This document shows, piece by piece, positions 5,669-6,235 of a stretch of 6,235 bases of DNA. Under the pieces are notes generated by a model, which ran no database searches, was not told where the DNA came from, and was given only the letters and a program-made list of their open reading frames with translations. The DNA lies in the NCBI GenBank assembly GCA_003229935.1, contig QIGD01000084.1, positions 1-6,235 of the forward strand. The letters run 5' to 3'. Each line of letters starts with the position of its first letter. Position 1 is the stretch's first letter. The position numbers and the translations under genes are program-made. Source of the stretch: Methanobacteriota archaeon (GTDB lineage: Archaea > Hydrothermarchaeota > Hydrothermarchaeia > Hydrothermarchaeales > BMS3B).

Positions 5669-5972
5669 CTCTTGGAATCGTCTACCATAACTCCTGGGAA
5701 AACATTCCCGAATAGATACTTCTTGATTTCGGATTGCGGTCTCTGATTACCCAAAGGGGTTCATTTAGTCCCCGGATGAGTGTATCCTCCAGAAACTCTT
5801 TTCAGGCATTATAGCTTTCTCCCTCTCTCATGGCCGAATGGAGAGAAAGCTCCTTTCCTGCGTGGTATCCTGTTTCCAGACATTGGCGCATCCTCCTTTC
5901 TTTTAGGCCGGTAACTATTACCAGTCTTTCTAAGGTATTCGTTTGTTCCAGCAAGGAATGATGTGCCGGCAT
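5669..5972 (-). pseudogene. Decayed IS256/mutator-type transposase fragment
   Basis: On the minus strand, reading from ATG5972, residues 40-56 are KELSLHSAMREGESYNA, then a TGA stop at 5804-5802, then KEFLEDTLIRGLNEPLW (58-74) and VIRDRNP (75-81). After a +1 shift at about 5716 it continues SIRECFPRSYGRRFQE down to 5669. Together this follows the mutator-transposase core (...ESYxxWxxFLxDLxxRGL.EPLxVIxDGNPGL..AIRECFPxSxxQRCxxHK...), with the stop exactly where Trp is expected, DG changed to DR, and QRC changed to RRF. Only about 100 of the usual roughly 400 codons are recognisable; the first catalytic Asp and the C-terminal Glu are not. Upstream residues (MPAHHSLLEQTNTLERL) may be very diverged transposase sequence or chance. 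No terminal inverted repeats or target duplication were found. Confidence 0.68.
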
Positions 5973-6041
5973 TTTTACACTAATGATAAGATATTACCTC
6001 CCTTACTGCCTGCAGAAAAATCGAAACAACAATTTTGTCTG

Positions 6042-6070
6042 TTGACAAGCTCTCGGACGGTTGCTAAACT
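6042..6070 (+). promoter_or_regulatory. Sigma-70 promoter of the next gene unit
   Basis: TTGACA (6042-6047), a 17-bp spacer and TAAACT (6065-6070) give a perfect -35, ideal spacing and a 4-of-6 -10 box. Transcription should start near 6076-6078, leaving about a 90-nt leader before the ATG at 6170. It points away from the transposase remnant and would drive the gene that leaves the window. Confidence 0.75.
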
Positions 6071-6090
6071 TATCCTGACGGTGGATAGGT
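6068..6090. promoter_or_regulatory. Operator-like palindrome over the -10/start region
   Basis: ACTTATCC (6068-6075) is opposed to GGATAGGT (6083-6090) across 7 bp; 7 of the 8 opposed pairs are Watson-Crick and one is G-T. It overlaps the end of the -10 box and the predicted start site, the classical place for a repressor. It does not resemble the palindrome in the ROK leader, so another regulator is likelier. Confidence 0.45.
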
Positions 6091-6098
6091 AGTCGGAA

Positions 6099-6133
6099 TC
6101 GGCGGAAACGCCGGGGGGGGAAAGCAATTTCCT
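6099..6133 (+). promoter_or_regulatory. Two adjacent GNRA-tetraloop hairpins in the 5' leader
   Basis: CGGCG-GAAA-CGCCG (6100-6113) is a 5-bp G-C stem capped by GAAA, extendable by a T-G pair. GGAAA-GCAA-TTTCC (6119-6132) is a second 5-bp stem capped by GCAA. Both loops fit the GNRA class, which often docks into RNA receptors. An eight-G run (6113-6120) joins the two stems. They lie within the transcribed leader 26-60 nt before the ribosome site. No known riboswitch class was recognised. Confidence 0.45.
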
Positions 6134-6169
6134 GGCAATGGGAGTTCTTGTATATTTAAGGGGGGCCGT

Positions 6170-6235
6170 ATGTTGAATCATGGGAGAGGAAAAAATACCG
6201 GAAGGGGTATAGTCGTTTTAAAAACTTTTTTACTT
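6170..6235 (+). CDS. N-terminal fragment of an unidentified gene (cut by the window end)
   Basis: ATG6170 follows AAGGGGGG (6158-6165) by 4 nt and opens 22 codons to the last base: MLNHGRGKNTGRGIVVLKTF then LL. The basic Gly/Arg-rich start followed by a hydrophobic stretch could be a cytoplasmic regulator N-terminus, a signal sequence or a prepilin-like leader; no prepilin GFTLIE site is visible and no family can be assigned. The promoter, leader and ribosome site upstream support a real start. Confidence 0.55.
   Translation, partial: MLNHGRGKNTGRGIVVLKTFLL

Larger units (their letters stand above)
5518..6041. other. Gene-free region containing an insertion-sequence remnant
   Basis: No intact gene is visible on either strand. 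Apart from the possible hairpins at 5568-5596 and the minus-strand transposase fossil at 5669-5972, nothing was recognised. 5597-5668 may be the decayed continuation of the transposase (minus strand), but no family motif survives. 5973-6041 shows no feature of its own. Confidence 0.6.

Noticed and set aside
5975..6181. 68-aa minus-strand ORF across the downstream promoter region
   Set aside because: No SD or family-like sequence; it is antisense to a well-formed promoter, leader and gene start.
1..6235. CRISPR array, tRNA, rRNA, integrase attachment site
   Set aside because: No regularly spaced repeats, no cloverleaf or rRNA-like sequence, and no integrase or paired att-like repeats were seen.

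Overview
The window looks like a bacterial accessory carbohydrate locus. All intact genes are on the + strand, with strong purine-rich Shine-Dalgarno sites. The combination of a short pseudopilin of the 'FTLIELLVVIAI ... NLKQIG ... DGHV' type, a secreted GH123_N/DUF6067-like glycoside hydrolase and a small secreted LamG-type protein is typical of the PVC superphylum and uncultivated relatives (Lentisphaerota, Kiritimatiellota, Omnitrophota, Planctomycetota, possibly Armatimonadota). The phylum cannot be fixed from the sequence alone. Base composition is moderately AT-rich.

Layout. 1-64 is probably the last 20 codons of an upstream gene, followed by a short perfect inverted repeat. 152-180 is an exact consensus sigma-70 promoter (TTGACA, 17 bp, TATAAT). 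It drives a leader with a 23-bp imperfect palindrome and a possible very short ORF, and then a ROK-family transcriptional regulator (293-1606) that has lost the usual kinase and zinc motifs. The 201-bp gap 1607-1807 has no gene but holds strong nested and mutually exclusive RNA helices. After it come a pseudopilin (1808-2458), a secreted glycoside-hydrolase-like protein of 711 aa (2513-4648) and a secreted concanavalin/LamG-like protein of 254 aa (4753-5517). These three are closely spaced and probably one transcript.

5518-6041 has no intact gene. On the minus strand at 5669-5972 it carries the decayed core of an IS256/mutator-type transposase, with an in-frame stop and a frameshift. A new + strand unit then begins: a good sigma-70 promoter (6042-6070), an operator-like palindrome over its -10/start region, a leader with two GNRA-tetraloop hairpins, a strong ribosome site, and the first 22 codons of a gene cut by the window end.

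How it may work (inference): the ROK protein would sense a sugar or sugar derivative and control the downstream cassette. The exported hydrolase and LamG protein would attack or bind a glycan outside the cytoplasm. The pseudopilin may belong to a type II secretion/type IV pilus-like assembly used for export or substrate capture. The most unusual elements are the bistable RNA ahead of the pseudopilin and the unannotated transposase fossil.
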